In this document: positions 1 through 13,900 of the stretch, piece after piece
Numbering within the stretch: the stretch's first letter is position 1
How the letters are laid out: each line of letters begins with the position of its first letter
NCBI GenBank assembly: GCA_026413225.1
Contig: CM048552.1
Coordinates: forward strand, 213,169,553-213,233,552
Length of the DNA stretch: 64,000 nt
Direction of reading: 5' to 3'
Origin: Otis tarda
Lineage: Eukaryota; Chordata; Aves; Otidiformes; Otididae
The notes under the pieces: generated by a model
Told to the model about the DNA's origin: nothing
The model's database searches: none
What the model saw: the letters and a program-made list of their open reading frames with translations, nothing else
Translations under genes and position numbers: made by a program

Positions 1-835
1 CTGCCACTGGTCAGAAGCTGCTTCGCTGGTGGATGGCTCCTTCTGGAGGTCCCTCTCCATCAGGTTAGAGGATCTGCGGGTGCATTTACAGCATATGCTG
101 CACTGCGTTGCCCATCTCGGTGGCTGAGGATCCAGGGTAAAAATACTTCTCTGGCAATGAACAGGTAAGCTGGTAAGGGGGCTGCTATTTTTAGAGCACA
201 AACTCGCTTGAATCAGCAAAATTTCTAAGACACGCAGTGACACTGCAGATGGTGAGGAGACTGTTGTGGGATTGCAATTTCTGTGCCTGGCTGTGAAGGA
301 TGAGGTTGTTATCCCCAAAAAATCCCCATGGACCCTAGCCTTTAACCAAGAATATTTTAAGCCGAGAGTGAACACAAAGCTTTTGCCTTGACAGTTATTT
401 ATCACTTCTTTATCTAAATTCAAATAATAATCCTTTTTTTTTTCTCATTTTTTGATTACTTGTTTATCCACCTTTCGTTCTTCCAGGTTTAAGAGACTCT
501 GCCATGAATTGCCCTTGAAAAATCTTTTCAGAAATTTAAAAAATCATATACACATACATACGTATCTCTAAGTATATATATATATATGGGTCTATATATG
601 TGTGTGAATATTTACGTTTTTATGGGCTCTGATTCATATTCAAAGCCCAGTGAGGATTTTGGATTGGTGAAAGTTGCTTGCTTAGTGCGTTTCACCTTTT
701 TATTTTCTTACATGTATGTTTGTCTCTGTGATCTGGGAATTATCCTTCCAAAAAACCAAAAACATAGTGTATCCATAGGTTGTGTTTGCTGCTGCAAACA
801 AAGCAGAGTCAGTCTTCAGTACCTGATTTCAAAAT
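1..835. other. Upstream non-coding flank
   Basis: I see no conserved coding sequence here. The stretch is AT-rich from about 400 to 620 and includes a short TA microsatellite at 573-587. Short ORFs are not supported by composition or by any recognisable motif. The promoter of the downstream guanylate cyclase may lie in this interval or beyond the window edge, but I could not pick out a core promoter. Confidence 0.6.
573..587. repeat. (TA)n microsatellite
   Basis: A run of alternating T and A of about 15 bases sits within an AT-rich stretch that also contains CATA repeats just upstream. Confidence 0.7.
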
Positions 836-905
836 TTCGCAGAATCACTGAATGGTTTGGGTTGGAATGAACCTTTAAAGGTCATCCAGTCCAACACCCA
901 CACAG
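836..905 (-). repeat. CR1 LINE 3' end fragment
   Basis: The block reads AGAATCACTGAATGGTTTGG and then a GGTCATCCAGTCCAAC segment. This is the reverse complement of the CR1 3' terminus, so the element lies on the minus strand. It is short and diverged, as is usual for 5'-truncated avian CR1 copies. Confidence 0.8.
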
Positions 906-1191
906 CAGCCACCGGTACCCTCTGGTCTACCACAAAATACATTGCAAAGCATTTAAAAATGTTTATAAATGTGTTTAAGAGCTGTGGTGTGTTTAACTGA
1001 CACTGGGTGGATGCTCGTCTGTGTGGTGCAGTGGCTTGTGTGGTGCATGTCCACGCGTCTGCGCAGGGTTTTGGCACCTCATAGACTTGCACCTTGAGAA
1101 CCGTTGTGTAATTTGGGCTGACTCAGCTCTATCTACGTGTACTGAACAAATGCGTCTACAGGAAGGCAAATATAATCTGCTTTTCTTCCAG

Positions 1192-1255
1192 CAGCTGGTA
1201 ATGCACGGCTTGGCTTCCTGAAGAACTCGGCGCAGGTCTACCCACCTGTAAAACA
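1192..1255 (+). other. GUCY2D: Probable 5' untranslated part of first coding exon
   Basis: A pyrimidine-rich tract ending in TTCTTCCAG lies just upstream, at about 1183-1191, and would act as a splice acceptor. An in-frame TAA at 1199-1201 precedes the start codon, so translation cannot begin further upstream in this frame. Retinal guanylate cyclase genes in mammals have a non-coding first exon followed by an exon that carries the start codon. The same arrangement is inferred here, and the upstream leader exon itself was not located. Confidence 0.45.
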
Positions 1256-1994
1256 ATGTCATTTCTCCTACCGTGTCCTAACAGCTTGCTCTGGGTGCTG
1301 TCAAGGCACATTAGATTGCATCATTTCAACACTAGAAATTCATTCAAGACATTTTTCCAGGCTCTCTGGTGGCTACTATTGGGAATAATCCTACTTTGCT
1401 CTCCAGCACATTGTTCTGTTTTTAAAATTGGACTGCTCGGACCCTGGAACTGTGACCCCTTCTTTTCCAAAGCCTTTCCCCATGTGGCTGCCCGGTTAGC
1501 AGTGGGACGAATAAGCAAAGATCCCTCACTAAATCTTGGCCACAGGCTGGATTATGTGGTCCTGCAAGAAGAATGTGAGACACCAAGAGCTCTGGTTAGA
1601 TTCATTGACTTTGGAAAGCTTTCCTCAGCCTTCATAGGCCCTCTGAATCCTGGCTTCTGTGAGGCTGCTGCACTTTTAGGGGAAAACTGGAATAAAGCCA
1701 TCTTCTCATGGATGTGTATCAATTACAAATTGGATTCCACCATCCACCACCCTACATTTGCAAGGACCCTGCCCTCTCCAACCCGAGTTTTATTTACAGT
1801 AATGAAATATTTTAACTGGGCTCATGTTGGCATCATTGCTTCCAGTGAGGATATTTGGATGAACACAGCCAACAAGTTAGCAAGTGCACTCAGGAACCAG
1901 GGGCTTCCTGTAGGCATCGTTACATCCGTGCGGAAAGGAGAAAAAGGCACTGAAGACACTTGGAATGAGATTAAAGCAGTTGACGGCATCAGAA
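1256..1994 (+). CDS. GUCY2D: Coding exon 1: signal peptide and N-terminal receptor domain
   Basis: This exon encodes residues 1-246 plus one base. The start at 1256 is the only ATG before the hydrophobic signal segment, and an in-frame TAA lies at 1199. A 53-residue leader precedes [11 protein letters not shown], the conserved start of the mature receptor domain. The motifs [17 protein letters not shown] and FARTLPSP follow, all typical of sensory guanylate cyclases. Near the end, GLPVGIVTS followed by GEKG resembles GC-D. The donor is gtaagt at 1995, phase 1. Confidence 0.95.
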
Positions 1995-4900
1995 GTAAGT
2001 GCTTTGAGTCTCATTCCTCTTTTTTTTACATATATTCTCCAGGGTAGGATTGCATTGTTACCCAATAGACATGGCTTAGAGAACTAAATTTTGAAGTAAT
2101 TTAAGCCCATCAGAATTTTATCTCTGACCCTAGTAGAACCAGGGCTTCCTGTAAAAGAATGCTAGGCATTTTGTATGTGGTGGTGTTGTAGTTTAGCCCT
2201 GCTTGGGACCAAGCTACACAGTCTCTCACTCACTCTCCCCACCCTCTAAGGGGATAGGGAGAGGTAACGTAAGAAAAAAAAGGCTCAAGGTTTGAGATAA
2301 GGACAGGGAGAGATCCTTAAAGTTACCGTTACAGGCACAACAGACTCAATTTGGGGAAAAGTATTTATTTGTTATTAAAACCAAAGCAGGTTAATGTGGA
2401 AGATAACAAAAACAACTTCTTCCTACCCACCTCTTCCTGGGCTTAACTTCATTTCAATTATCTCTACCTCCTTCCCCGCCCCGAGTGGCACAGGGGGGAA
2501 TAGCGAATGGGGGTTACGGTCAGTTCATCACACGTCGCTTTACACCCCTGCTTCCTTCTCAGGGGTAGAACTCCTCACATTCCTCCCCTGCTCCAGCGTA
2601 GGGTCCCTCCCACGGGCCACAGTCCTTCGTGAAACTGCTCCGGCGTGGGTCATCTCTTCCACGGGGTGCAGTCCCTCCAGAACAGCTGCCCCAGCGGGGC
2701 CTCCACGGGCCACAGCCTCCTTCAGGCACCTGCCTGCCCCAGCGTGGGATCCTCCATGGGCTGCAGCGGGATCTCTGCCCCTCCGTGGGCTTCCCCGGGC
2801 TGCAGGGGGATCTCTGCCCCTCCATGGGCCTCCATGGGCTGCAGGGGCACAGCCTGCTCCACCATGGGCTGCACCACGGGCTGCAGGGGAATCTCTGCCT
2901 GGAGCAGCATTACTGCTCCCCCTCCTTCTGCACTGACCTTGGCGTCTGCAGCCGTTCCTCTCACAAGAAATTCTTCACAACCGGCTCAGGCAGACACCTC
3001 TCAGGGTCTCTTCACATCTCATCTCCTCTCCACTTCTTGCAGCCGGGCTGGGCCGTGTCGGGCCCAGTCACTGCCCGGCGGGAGGCCAGAGGGTGAGGCC
3101 TGCAAGGCCCACAAGGCTCGCGCCTCCCCCTCTCTGCCCCCGCTCAGCTTCCTCACATCTTCTTTTCTCCTTTTTTTTTTTTCTCCCTTCTTAAACACAT
3201 TGTCTAAGAGGCGTTATCAGGGAACATTCTGCCACCAGTTGGCTGGGCCCTGGCCAGTGATGGGTCCACCCCAGACTCAGCCAGGTCCACCAGACGAAGG
3301 GGAAACTTCTAGCAGGTTCTTGCAGAAGCTGCCACCATAGCCGCCCCACCCCCACTCCGCCCCAAACAAAACCAGCACAGATGGAGATAGGGAAAAGGTC
3401 TTCTACAACATGAAAGATTGGGTCCCGCTTGTCTGAAAAGATAATATTTAGTAAATAAGTGTCTGTGCTTGACCCTGTCAAATGTAAAGAGGGTTTTATA
3501 GGAAGGTTTTATATTTATGGTGTTTTAGGTTATGGATTATCAAAAATCTAATGCTTTGATGCTGTGTCCTTGCTACCTGTGTTCAGTGAAAGTATCATAA
3601 GTGAAATCCAGTGTTACACACCACTTGCTAAAGCAGTAAAAGATCCCTTGTTGATGTACAGCACATGTAGTAAAGAATGATCTGTTTTCTCTTGAGAAAT
3701 CATGAGAAGACATGTATTTTCTGGTTCAGAGCTTTGTTAGGAAGTCTGTGATGGAGCTCTGGTCCTGGGTGTACACCTCTGTCATCAGCACCGTGAATCC
3801 AGATGAGGATGCATTTTAGCTAAGCCTTTGACTTTTGTGCCAAAGACTGACAAAGGTAGCAAGGTCCTGTCTAACTTAGTGTCTTATCAGTGCTCAAATT
3901 TATGCTTGAGACCAAATTCACTTTGGGGGGTTCACCTCATCACCACCACAGCTCTCCATTTGAGTTGGAGATGATGGACTCCTTTCATAATCAATGGAGA
4001 GAACTCGTCCCTCTTCAAACATGATACATCTGATCAGCTTAAGCTCTCTGCTGTAATATGGGATGACTCACTGCCTAGAAGTACCCGTTTCTTTACTGTA
4101 ACCTGAAAATGCTTTTGTTCACTTCAGCTTCTACTTTGGCAAGGATACGTCTTCTCTTAAGGAGAGCCCACAGCTACTCTGGAGATCCTGCTCCCTCCTG
4201 GTTTAGTCTCCTTTGCAACTTTTCTTCCCATCTTTGCCCTACTTTGCTCCTCTCACTGACTGAGTTTTGAAATGTGTCTTGGGTGAAAGATCAGGAGTGC
4301 TTCCTTTCACGAAGGGCCAGTGAGAACCATGGGAAGCCTGTTAAGCAGATACTGGCCCCATGGCATTTTGCAGGTAAAGACGCAGAGTTTGGAATGGCCA
4401 AGCATAGACCAGATGTTGAAACAGAACACAGTGCCTAACCTAAAAAACCAACACAATGGTCACAGGGTAAATGGGTGGAGCTTGGGCACTGCTGATGACT
4501 GTGTGGTATCTGTCAGCTCAGGGCACAAAAAGGGAAAGCACAGGACCATGACTTCCCATCATGTCAGCTTGTGTCTCACTTTTGTGAAAATTTCTCTCCA
4601 CTCTTCCTTCTCTATGACTCCAGGAATGAGTAATGCTTTACAGCCTCCTTTGCTAGATGTTACAGACCTTCAGAAACTGAACAAAATGAGTGTAGCTCCC
4701 AACCTTCTCAGCATAGAATCATAGAATCATAGAATGGTTGGGGTTGGAAGGGACCTTCAAAGGTTATGTAGTCCGACCCCCCTGCAAGGAGCAGGGACAT
4801 CCCCAGCTAGATCGTAATATTACGTTGGTGTGGGTCCATTAGAGTCTGACCTGATACAACAGTTCAGACAGCTCTTTTATTGGGAGGAAGGCGCTATTTT

Positions 4901-7900
4901 TTGTTGAAAAGCCCACATGGATTAACAAGACTGCAATTCTTGTGTTTCAGTTGTACTCCTGTGCATGCATTCTGTGCTCATTGGAGGGGAGGAACAGGCC
5001 GCCTTACTCACAAAAGCTCTGGAAATGGGACTAGCAGATGGAAGATATGTCTTCGTTCCATATGACACTTTACTGTACAGTCTTCCTTACCAAAACAACT
5101 CATTCGACGTCTTTGATAGCAACAGCAAGCTCCAGAAAGCGTATGATGCTGTGCTGACTATCACACTGGAGTCTGGAGAAAGGACTTTCTATGATGCATT
5201 CAGGGAAGCTAAAAAAAGTGGTGAAATAACCATGGATTTGGAAGCCACCCAGGTAAATATTCTTTCTCTACGGCCTTTCTGGGGCCAGGTAATGGGAGAC
5301 ATGAGACAAGCAATAGTTAAAGAGAAAGTACAGGTGAGAGACAACCCAGAATGTGTGCTTGTATTTTGAGAAAAATATGGTGAAAGTTGGATGAGGTCTA
5401 TATTTGTTTGGAAAGAATATTTATGCTGAATGTCTGGCAGTCTAACTCAGTTGGTTCAACTGCAGGACCATGATGACAATCCAGGACCATGATGGGAATT
5501 GAAGAGAAAGGGGTTGCCTTTGAGGGTCTTGAATTTTATTTGCTGTGCACTAACTGCAGTAGGCTGAAGCTGAAGAGGTGTCTCCTAAGGTAGATAAAGT
5601 CCATGGGGTATTTAAAGCACCAAAATAAAGCGTCCACATGCCTGAGAATTTGGGGAGGTGCAACAAACAAAATACTGGATGCTTTTAGAGGAAAATACTT
5701 AGGATCATTACTGTCTCATTCTTCTTAGCACTGTAGTCAAAGTTATTCTTTGTCAGTCCAATTATCTAAATGTCACTACTAGATTATAAAAAAAAAAAAA
5801 AAAACAAGTCAGTTGCTACCTTGTAGACATTACAAGAATAATTGCGGAATCTGTCATATTGGTGAAGAGATGCAGGATTTAGCTGAGCTAATCTTCAAAC
5901 CTCAATATGATCTTTTAAAAAATTACAAGTACTTTTAGGACATGATTTATCAGATCTGCATGGATGTCTACTTTAGGAGGAGATTAATCATGTCCTGAAA
6001 CCATTCGTTTATATCCCTTCATTACAATGAGAGCTCACATTAACCAATATAGTTAAGTAGTAGGGTTTAGTATAGGGTTCTTAATTGTTGGTGTCTACAT
6101 CTAATCATGAATCCCACCACAGACATCAAATTCTGTGGCTCCCAACAACACTCCTTATTTTATTACGAGAGCATGGCTATAATCCCTCTTCACCTACCAG
6201 CTGTGAATGACCATGTGATGGCAAAAGCCATCATGTGTGTTTTTAGGGGAGGGGAAAGTTATAGGTTCCTAAATCAAGTCTGGAACAGAAGGGAGTAATG
6301 CAAGGAGAAAGAGCTCTGGTACTCCAGAGAACGAGTTTGCTGTGTTTCTGCTTTATAGTTTTTCCATCTTAGGAATAAATAATGTTCTGATAGAGATGAC
6401 CGATCCTTTGGGCATGATATTGTTTCGTACCTGGGTGGGGAGACCAACTTCTGGCTTTGATCGTCTATTTGTGGAAGACGGTTTAGTGCAGTGCTTTGAG
6501 GCAGGATGTGATAAAATGCCAGCTGGACGTCATGCTCACAGTCTTGGTTCTTCCCATGATATAGCAATTTTAGATGGTTTTAAAAATATTTTGAAATTAT
6601 ATTTTTGGAAGTAAACATAAGAAAAGGCAGATATTCAAAGTCACACATGTATTGGGTTGATCCAGAGCTACTTTCAACCTAAGATTCTTCAAACCCATTA
6701 CTCTGTGAGCCATAATGCTTAGATGTCTCCATTGTTGAGTTTACAGCTTAGCCAGTGGAACATTTTTTTTTGCCACAAATCTCAAAATAGAGGTTGGTAG
6801 TAGTATATCCTGACTACAATTTCTCCTGTATTTTTAGGTTTCTCCACTTTTTGGAACAATCTATGATGCCATTTACTTCATGGCAATGGCTGTAGAGAGT
6901 GCTCGGAGAAAAGGAGCCAGAGTCTCAGGAGCTAACTTAGCTGAGCACACAAAAAACTTTAGTTTCCCTGGATTTAGTCATTGGGTAGAGACAGACAACT
7001 GTGGGAAAGGGCTGAGCAACTATGTGATGCTGGACACAGATGGTCATGGGAACCAGCTCTTCCCAACCCACTTGCTGGACATGTCTTCCGACTCTGTGAA
7101 GTCCCTAGGCCGGGCCATCCACTTTCCCAGTGGAGCTCCACCCAAGCCAGACTCCAGCTGTTGGTTTGATCCAGATATTCTCTGCACTGGAGGTAAGCAA
7201 GACAAAAAAAAAAAAAAAAAGAAAGTCAAATGACATTGAGTCGATGCTTCTTATTTCTTTCATCTTACTCCAGGTGATTGCCCCTTTAAATCAGAGCTTC
7301 CCAAATAAAATAGTCTAAACTCAGGAAATTCATATAAAGATGACCAGTCGTCGTGCTGTTCATGATAAGAGTCCTGTACAGAGATCCCAGTATTGATCCA
7401 CATGATTCTCTTACTGCTTGTTATGTCAATAAGGTTGTTGCCACTATTGTGTGCTGGAAAGGGTTTTCCAGGTCTAACAGTCAACAGATTTGATGTCAAT
7501 TTGATGACTATGTCCCTGTCCTTCTGAGGAACAGGACGCTAAGAGGATTTGCACTGATGAGAGCCTAAGAGAGACGCACAACAGCAGATGCTCTCACCAC
7601 CTCTCTTGGTTAACCCCAGCTTCTTTACCCAGTTAGCTATGCAGCTTTAAGGATCATCAGAGCTCACCTCATCAAGAAAAGGTGATAATCATTACTCAAA
7701 ATAATTTGAGTTACTCTAGACAACACAGGTGGTAACTGAAGACTTAGGGGCAGAGATATCTCTGCTGCTTCCTGGGTTTGCAAGACTGGGAACCGGTTTT
7801 ACTTATTTTTAATTTCAGGCAATTGTGGTGCAGCTTTAAAGTCCACAGGGAAGCCAAAATCTCAGGGTAGGATACTTAGCCTCCACTTGACATATTTACT

Positions 7901-10900
7901 TATAATGCTAAACACTTAATCCTACTGCCCCAGGATATGACTTAAACAGACAAAATTAACCACATCTACAGAATATTTCACTCGGCAGCTGAGAAAAACA
8001 TTCCCCTTGGCTCAGCCGTAGCTGTTTAAATCAGCGTCGCTCCATGGAAATTTGAGATATAGTGATCTTACAGCAGCTGGCAAGCGATAGAAGAGACAAA
8101 TATAATGCTACCATATATCTAATTTTGCACTGCCACTAGTAATGGTGTATTAATTTAACATCCCATTGCAGCCTATGGAAAAGTCCCCCTGATTTTTAGA
8201 GAGATCAGATTTCACACCTTTACGAAAGCATAAAGCTCTGGGCATTTGTCAGTGAAGTGGTAATTTATTATTATTACTAATATTTCAGAGACTGAATTTT
8301 ATGAGTAGAATTAAATCCAGACCTCAGTTTGGCTTTTGTATGGAGTTAGGGTTGGAGGGGAGGTTGGATATGTAGCTGTGGCTGCAATGGTAGTGGGAAG
8401 ACGGTTGGACTAGATGATCTTATAGGTCCCATCCAACCATGTGACTCTATGATTCTATGATTCTATGATTCTGTGATATGATGTTGCCAGGCTGTTGTGG
8501 TTCCTGACCTCAGGTCCAGCAGCAGCAGGGCTGAGCAAGTGTTCTGAGTACACGTGCACACACACACAGAGGGCAAACACAGCCAACCACCGACAGATTG
8601 ACTCATTCAGGAGAGTGATGCGTTTACAAGCACCGCTACCCACAACTATCATTCATTGTCAAAAGATGGACAACACAAATGGTCTGATCCTGTTCTCATG
8701 CACCACTCAACCAGGCTCCAGGCTTGCTAGCACATCTCACCACCTGGCCCCTGCACGCACACAGATGAATCTTCTTGTAGGTGGTCCAGACCTGTAATTC
8801 CCTCATAGCCAGCTCTCAAACCCTCTGGTCTCTGCAGGAGCTGATGTCCAGATTTGTGGTCTCTCATGGGTTGCAGGCTCCAGGACCTCTTATCTTACTC
8901 ACCGGTTAGGCTGACTTGAAGTCTGCAAATGTCACAAAAAAAAAAAAGCAGAATAAAGAGCATCTTCATCTAGGGAAAAAAAAATGGGAATAGGGGTTAA
9001 GATGAAGGTAGGACAAATTGTGATGGTCAGGTGCAGGGGTTGGCCGGAAAAATGCACAACATACTTATGTGTGATCAGTATCCCACCCTTGAGTCTCCCC
9101 AACTCACCCCATTCTTCCCTTTCTCCATGTCTTCCCTTCCTCTAAACATCCCCTGAGAAGATTCATATATTCTCACAGTCCCCGTAAAGTGTCCCCCGTA
9201 AAGTTTAACACAATCTCACAAGTCCCCTCAGCAGGGCCTGTTGCAATAGGACGAGGGGTAATGGTTTTAAAACAGAGAGAGGTAGATTCAGACTGGACAT
9301 TAGGAAAAAATTGTTTACGCTGAGGGTGGTGGAACACTGGCCCAGGTTGCCCAGAGAGAGGTGGAGGATGCCCCATCCCTGGAAACGTTCAAGGCCAGGT
9401 TGGACGGGGCTCTGAGGAACCTGATCTGGTTGGAGATGTCCCTGTTCCTTGCAGAGGGGTTGGACTGGATGGGCTTTAGAGGTCCCTTCCAACCCAAACC
9501 ATTCTGTGATTCTATGATTCTATGCCGTAAGTTTGCTCTTTCCCATGAGCCCATGATAACCTTGCTTTCACTTCTGATTAGTCATAAATTTCTGGTTGAG
9601 CTTCCTCAAGGCTTTACATTGTTCCTGTGATGGCCTGTCCATCAGTGACATGAGTGCTCTCATCTTTGGTATTGCCTTTGCTGTCTCCTAGTCCTTAGGC
9701 TTTGTTTATCTGGCTGTTTTACTTCTCTTGTCCTTTTACTGTCTCTCATTCACTCCAGTGAATTTTGTGCACCAACCAGCTCTTGCTCTCAGTTTACCAG
9801 ATGCTACTTCAGTGACTTTGGATGTTTTCCAGCTGTTGAAAGGTCATGATGTGTAACTGTGCCCCTACTTCAAGCAAAGGACATGATCAAGGAGACACTC
9901 TGCTACTCCTTGGTTTTCTGTACTGCTTTTCTAGTACTCTGTTGTATGGCCAAGCACTTGTGGGTTATAATATGCAATGGTAATAAGCCAAAGAATTTCT
10001 CTCAGGCTCTTTCTTAAAGGAGTTTTATTCAGACAGGAGTCTCTGGGGACTACCTGAGGAAGCTTAGGAGACACCACCAGTAAAAAAGCCCTGACTGAAA
10101 GCCCTGACATTAACAAACTCCACGTTATTCCTACCGCATTGTGGTCTGGGTAACAGATTCTCTCTGAAAATGTTAGAAGGCCATGCAGAGATGTGAGAAG
10201 GAACTTTTATGACCTTACATTTCATCACTAGTTTGCCCAGGAAGCATTTTGTCTTCTGCCCAGTGAGAAAACCAACCCATGCCCCTGTGACTGCGTTATT
10301 CAAAGCTCATTCTCTCTTCAGTAAGAGGTTTCCCAGCAGTGACCACAGGTCCAGAGCACCAGGTTTCCTGCAAATCTGCCTCTAGGCTGATCCGGTGCCT
10401 CCTTTTCCATGGATCTAGCATTGTGCAAGAACTTTATGGGATGCGTTTTGGCTTCACACTCGTACCAGTACTTCTGGAGGGGGACATATCTTTGGCAGCT
10501 CCCTTGCCTCCTAGGGATGAACATCAGGTTGCTGTCACCTGCTCTTATGGGGACTGCAACACTCTGACTTTGTCCATGCATAAAGAACAAACTCTGGCCT
10601 CCAGGCCAGCTTGATGTGGTCTTGTTCATTCCTGTATTCAAGGTGAGCACCCCCAATGGAGAAAGCTGGCAGTGTCTCCATTGTACTTTGATGGAATGAA
10701 ACCTTGGTCTACATCCACTCTGTCTGCAAGGTGGAGAACTGGGTGTGAAGTTTCCACTCTATGGTGCCTGGATTTCTTCCCAGGTGGAGGTGTAGAGGGC
10801 TAGCTCCAGGCTGGAGCATGAAAGCAGAGTGACTTCTTATATCGAATCATATTATTACAGAATGACAGAATGGTTTGTGTTGGAAGGGACTTCTAAATAT

Positions 10901-13900
10901 CATCTAGTTCATGGGACATCTTTCACTAGATCAGGTTGCTCAAAGCCCCATCCAACCTGACCTTGAACACTTCCAACGATGGGACATCCACAGTGTCTCC
11001 AGGCAACCTGTGCCAGTCAGTGGATGTGTAAGGACAACCAGGGACTCCGGCCCTGGGCTGAAGCTGAAAGTTAAGTTCAAATCTGGCAGGAAAATTCCAG
11101 CTAAAATGCTCTCTTTTCTTGAAAAGGACACCAATTTTCAAAAATCCCTGCAGCTTTCACTAAGGAAGCTCTCAGTTTTCAATGCTTGCAAAAAGGCCTG
11201 TGATTTAGGTGCAAGCATGACATAGAGTTATGAACCTTTTATCAACCCAAATTTCTCCACGCTTGTTTGTGTTTAAAGATCTCTGAATGTAGACAGAACA
11301 AAATCGAAATAAACAGAAGAGACAGAGACAACAAACAGTTCCCACTGGAATTTAGTTCATCCACTTACGTCGGCTTTCCTTGGCTCTCTAACAAAGTGTC
11401 TGTTGGTGGGGGCATTGAGGAAGACATCAGCCTTCTCTTCCTTCTCTTCTGCTCTTTTCAGTGTTAGAAATCTGCAGCAGGGAATGAAAAATCCCAGATG
11501 GGCTGGTGACTCACACTGGCCATCAGTTTGGTACCACGTGATAAAGATTTTTCAGCATTTCAGTTCCTGGAGAGAAGAGGGTCAAATGTTCAAAAGTTAT
11601 GAACTTTGTAGAAGCTGCCTGTAAAACTTAATACTTCCCTGTGAGTCCAGTCTTTATTTACTTGAAGGAAAAATATTTTTCCACTGATCCAGATCTTTAA
11701 GTCTGGTATAGAAAAAAAGTGCATAGAAATAAATAATTATAGTCGTTTCAGTCTCATGTAAATAAAGTCAGTAAGTATTTTTGTATTCACAAATTAACAT
11801 TGCATAAAAATTGTCTTCTAGCGTTCTCGGGGCTGAATATTTGACTTTGTAGTCTAATGATCTGATATTGATATTTTCGATATTATGGCTTAAACCAAAG
11901 ATAATTTCTAATTCACTCATTCTTCTCCCCTCTTTGCACAGGGATTGAGCCCACAGTCATGATTTTGGGAGTAATGCTGATATTTGCCCTGGTGCTTTGT
12001 GCTGTGGGCCTGGCTTCTCTCATCAGGTGAGAACTGGAGTACGTGTTTGATTTGGTGCCACTTTTAGCTCCTATGGGAGACTTGCACTTTAACGAGCAGT
12101 TTGGACCATGTGAACACGTAGCAGGTCTTTCCTCTCTGGCCACATAGCTCTTCACTTTATTAAGTGGTGGTGGCTTGAGCACTGTGGGCATTGGTTGTGC
12201 AGTCTCAGGAGGAGCTCCTTCATCCTTAATCCAGGCCAGGTTTGGAAGGATGGGCTGGATGATGGCTCTGAAGCATTAGGAAGGTGACCGTGACTTTGGA
12301 AGTGCAAAGTGTGCTGTACAAACCAACGACAGGAATTTGCTTTACAAACAGTGTGTTGGAGATGCCTGGTGGAGCGGGCTGCCAAGTTAAACGTCTTTTT
12401 GGGATCTTTGTAGCAAATGAAGTAGTCTGCTGGGGAAGTGATAGTTTCTAACAATTGTGTAGGTCACACAGCAAGGACACTATGGCCATAACCTAAGATA
12501 ATCTGCTCCAGACTGGCCCCTGGAGTAATCTGTCTCTCATTGTTGATGTCTACATAGTGCATGAGTGAAATCAGAGTGAAATTAGAAGGCATATTTACCC
12601 AGCAGCAACGAATCCCATCCAGCTCTGTCTCTCAGACTATCGCAAAACATGTTTTCTCTCCACTCCTGAATCATCCCTTCAAACCCAGATGATACAAGGC
12701 CACCCAGCAAGCAACACGCCAGACAGTTCCCCTGCTTACATCACACAGCTGCTTCTGATACCTTATAACTGCAGGCACCGAGGAGGTTGCCTCCATCCAC
12801 CCGCACTTTAAAGCTCTGCTCTATTCCTTGGCCACCAGCCTCTACAATTACGTAAATAAAAGACAATCTTTCTGCCTACTCTACTTGTAAGCTGTTCCAC
12901 AAGTACCAGACTGTGTTTGGGAAGCTCAGTCATGAGTAAAGATGTATGGCCATCTGCAAGGGAAGGAAAAAAGAAATGTCTAGCATGACTCAGACAATGA
13001 TTTATATTAGGGAAGGGCATGTCTGGAACTAAATTTAAACCATAGCATGGTCTGAGTTCAAACGTGGGAGCTCTGGTCTTAGCTCTGCCAGGGATCCGCT
13101 TCATGACCTGAAATGAGTCACTCCACTCTCCGTGTTTTGCTTTCGGCAGAGGGGTGCTTTCTTCCATGGTCAGGGGAGAGAATGTGATTGACCAAATAAG
13201 GTTTTCAGGAGGACAGGTGAAAAGTACATAAGTGAATTTTTTGAATGAAGCTGAGTTGGATGGCTTGGGACAACGCAGTTAGAGAAAGATTATTTAAAAA
13301 ATCATCTCAGAAAATCATCTTGGGTGATGCCTGTGGTCATATGGACAAGTTGTCTCTGCTCTGCTGGGGTGTAAACAAAGTTTATTGAACAAAAAAAACC
13401 TGACACTGATGGCAATGGATGAGCTTTCCTTTCCCTTCTGTCTTCCTGGTTGATGAGCTTTTGACTGTCCTATAGACACAGTGGGCTTTGTGCTCAGCAT
13501 TAGACCTTGACATCCATTGAAACAGTGGGTTCAAAATGATGCTGTGTGCTTTCTGCCTCTTCCCTGAGCCCCCAAAATGGTCATATGGTGGTGGATATTA
13601 GTGTCAGACAAATCCCAGCTAAAAACTAACAATGGAACTCTGGAATGTTTTGTACTGATTTGCACGAGGTGGACGTACGACAGCCTGTTTGAACTCTGCT
13701 ATGAACACATAGTCCTTGACAGCGCACCATTTCTTGTCATGGTCTCTTCTGCCTTGCAAATTCAAGAGAACCTGGGGAAGTAGCAGGATGCAGTCAAGGA
13801 ACACACAGTGTCTTTGCTGGTCTGACGACTATCCTGAATTTACTCTCTTGCCCATGGCAATTCTGCAAATCTGGTGGCCTATCAAGGAGTGCAGAGTCGT

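Larger units (their letters stand above)
1995..4950 (+). other. GUCY2D: Intron 1 with solo LTR and CR1 tail
   Basis: This 2956-base intron runs from gtaagt to tgtgtttcag. It contains a minus-strand LTR at 2184-3379 and a CR1 3' fragment at 4712-4812. Between them I see no conserved sequence. Several ORFs inside the LTR are by-products of its GC-rich tandem repeats. Confidence 0.85.
7193..11941 (+). other. GUCY2D: Intron 3 with three CR1 fragments
   Basis: This 4749-base intron carries CR1 tails at 8395-8477 (+), 9226-9524 (+) and 10843-11027 (-). The stretch 8490-9060 begins TGTTGTGG and ends CACAACA, and could be a decayed LTR, but I could not confirm this. No conserved coding sequence was seen. 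Confidence 0.8.

Noticed and set aside
2394-3340. Overlapping proline-, glycine- and serine-rich ORFs of 155-231 codons on the plus strand
   Set aside because: They fall in the GC-rich tandem repeats of the LTR, occur in several frames and on both strands, and have no domain.
10318-10656. ORFs of 112 codons (minus) and 91 codons (plus) overlapping each other
   Set aside because: They are intronic, open on both strands at once, and lack recognisable domains or splice signals.
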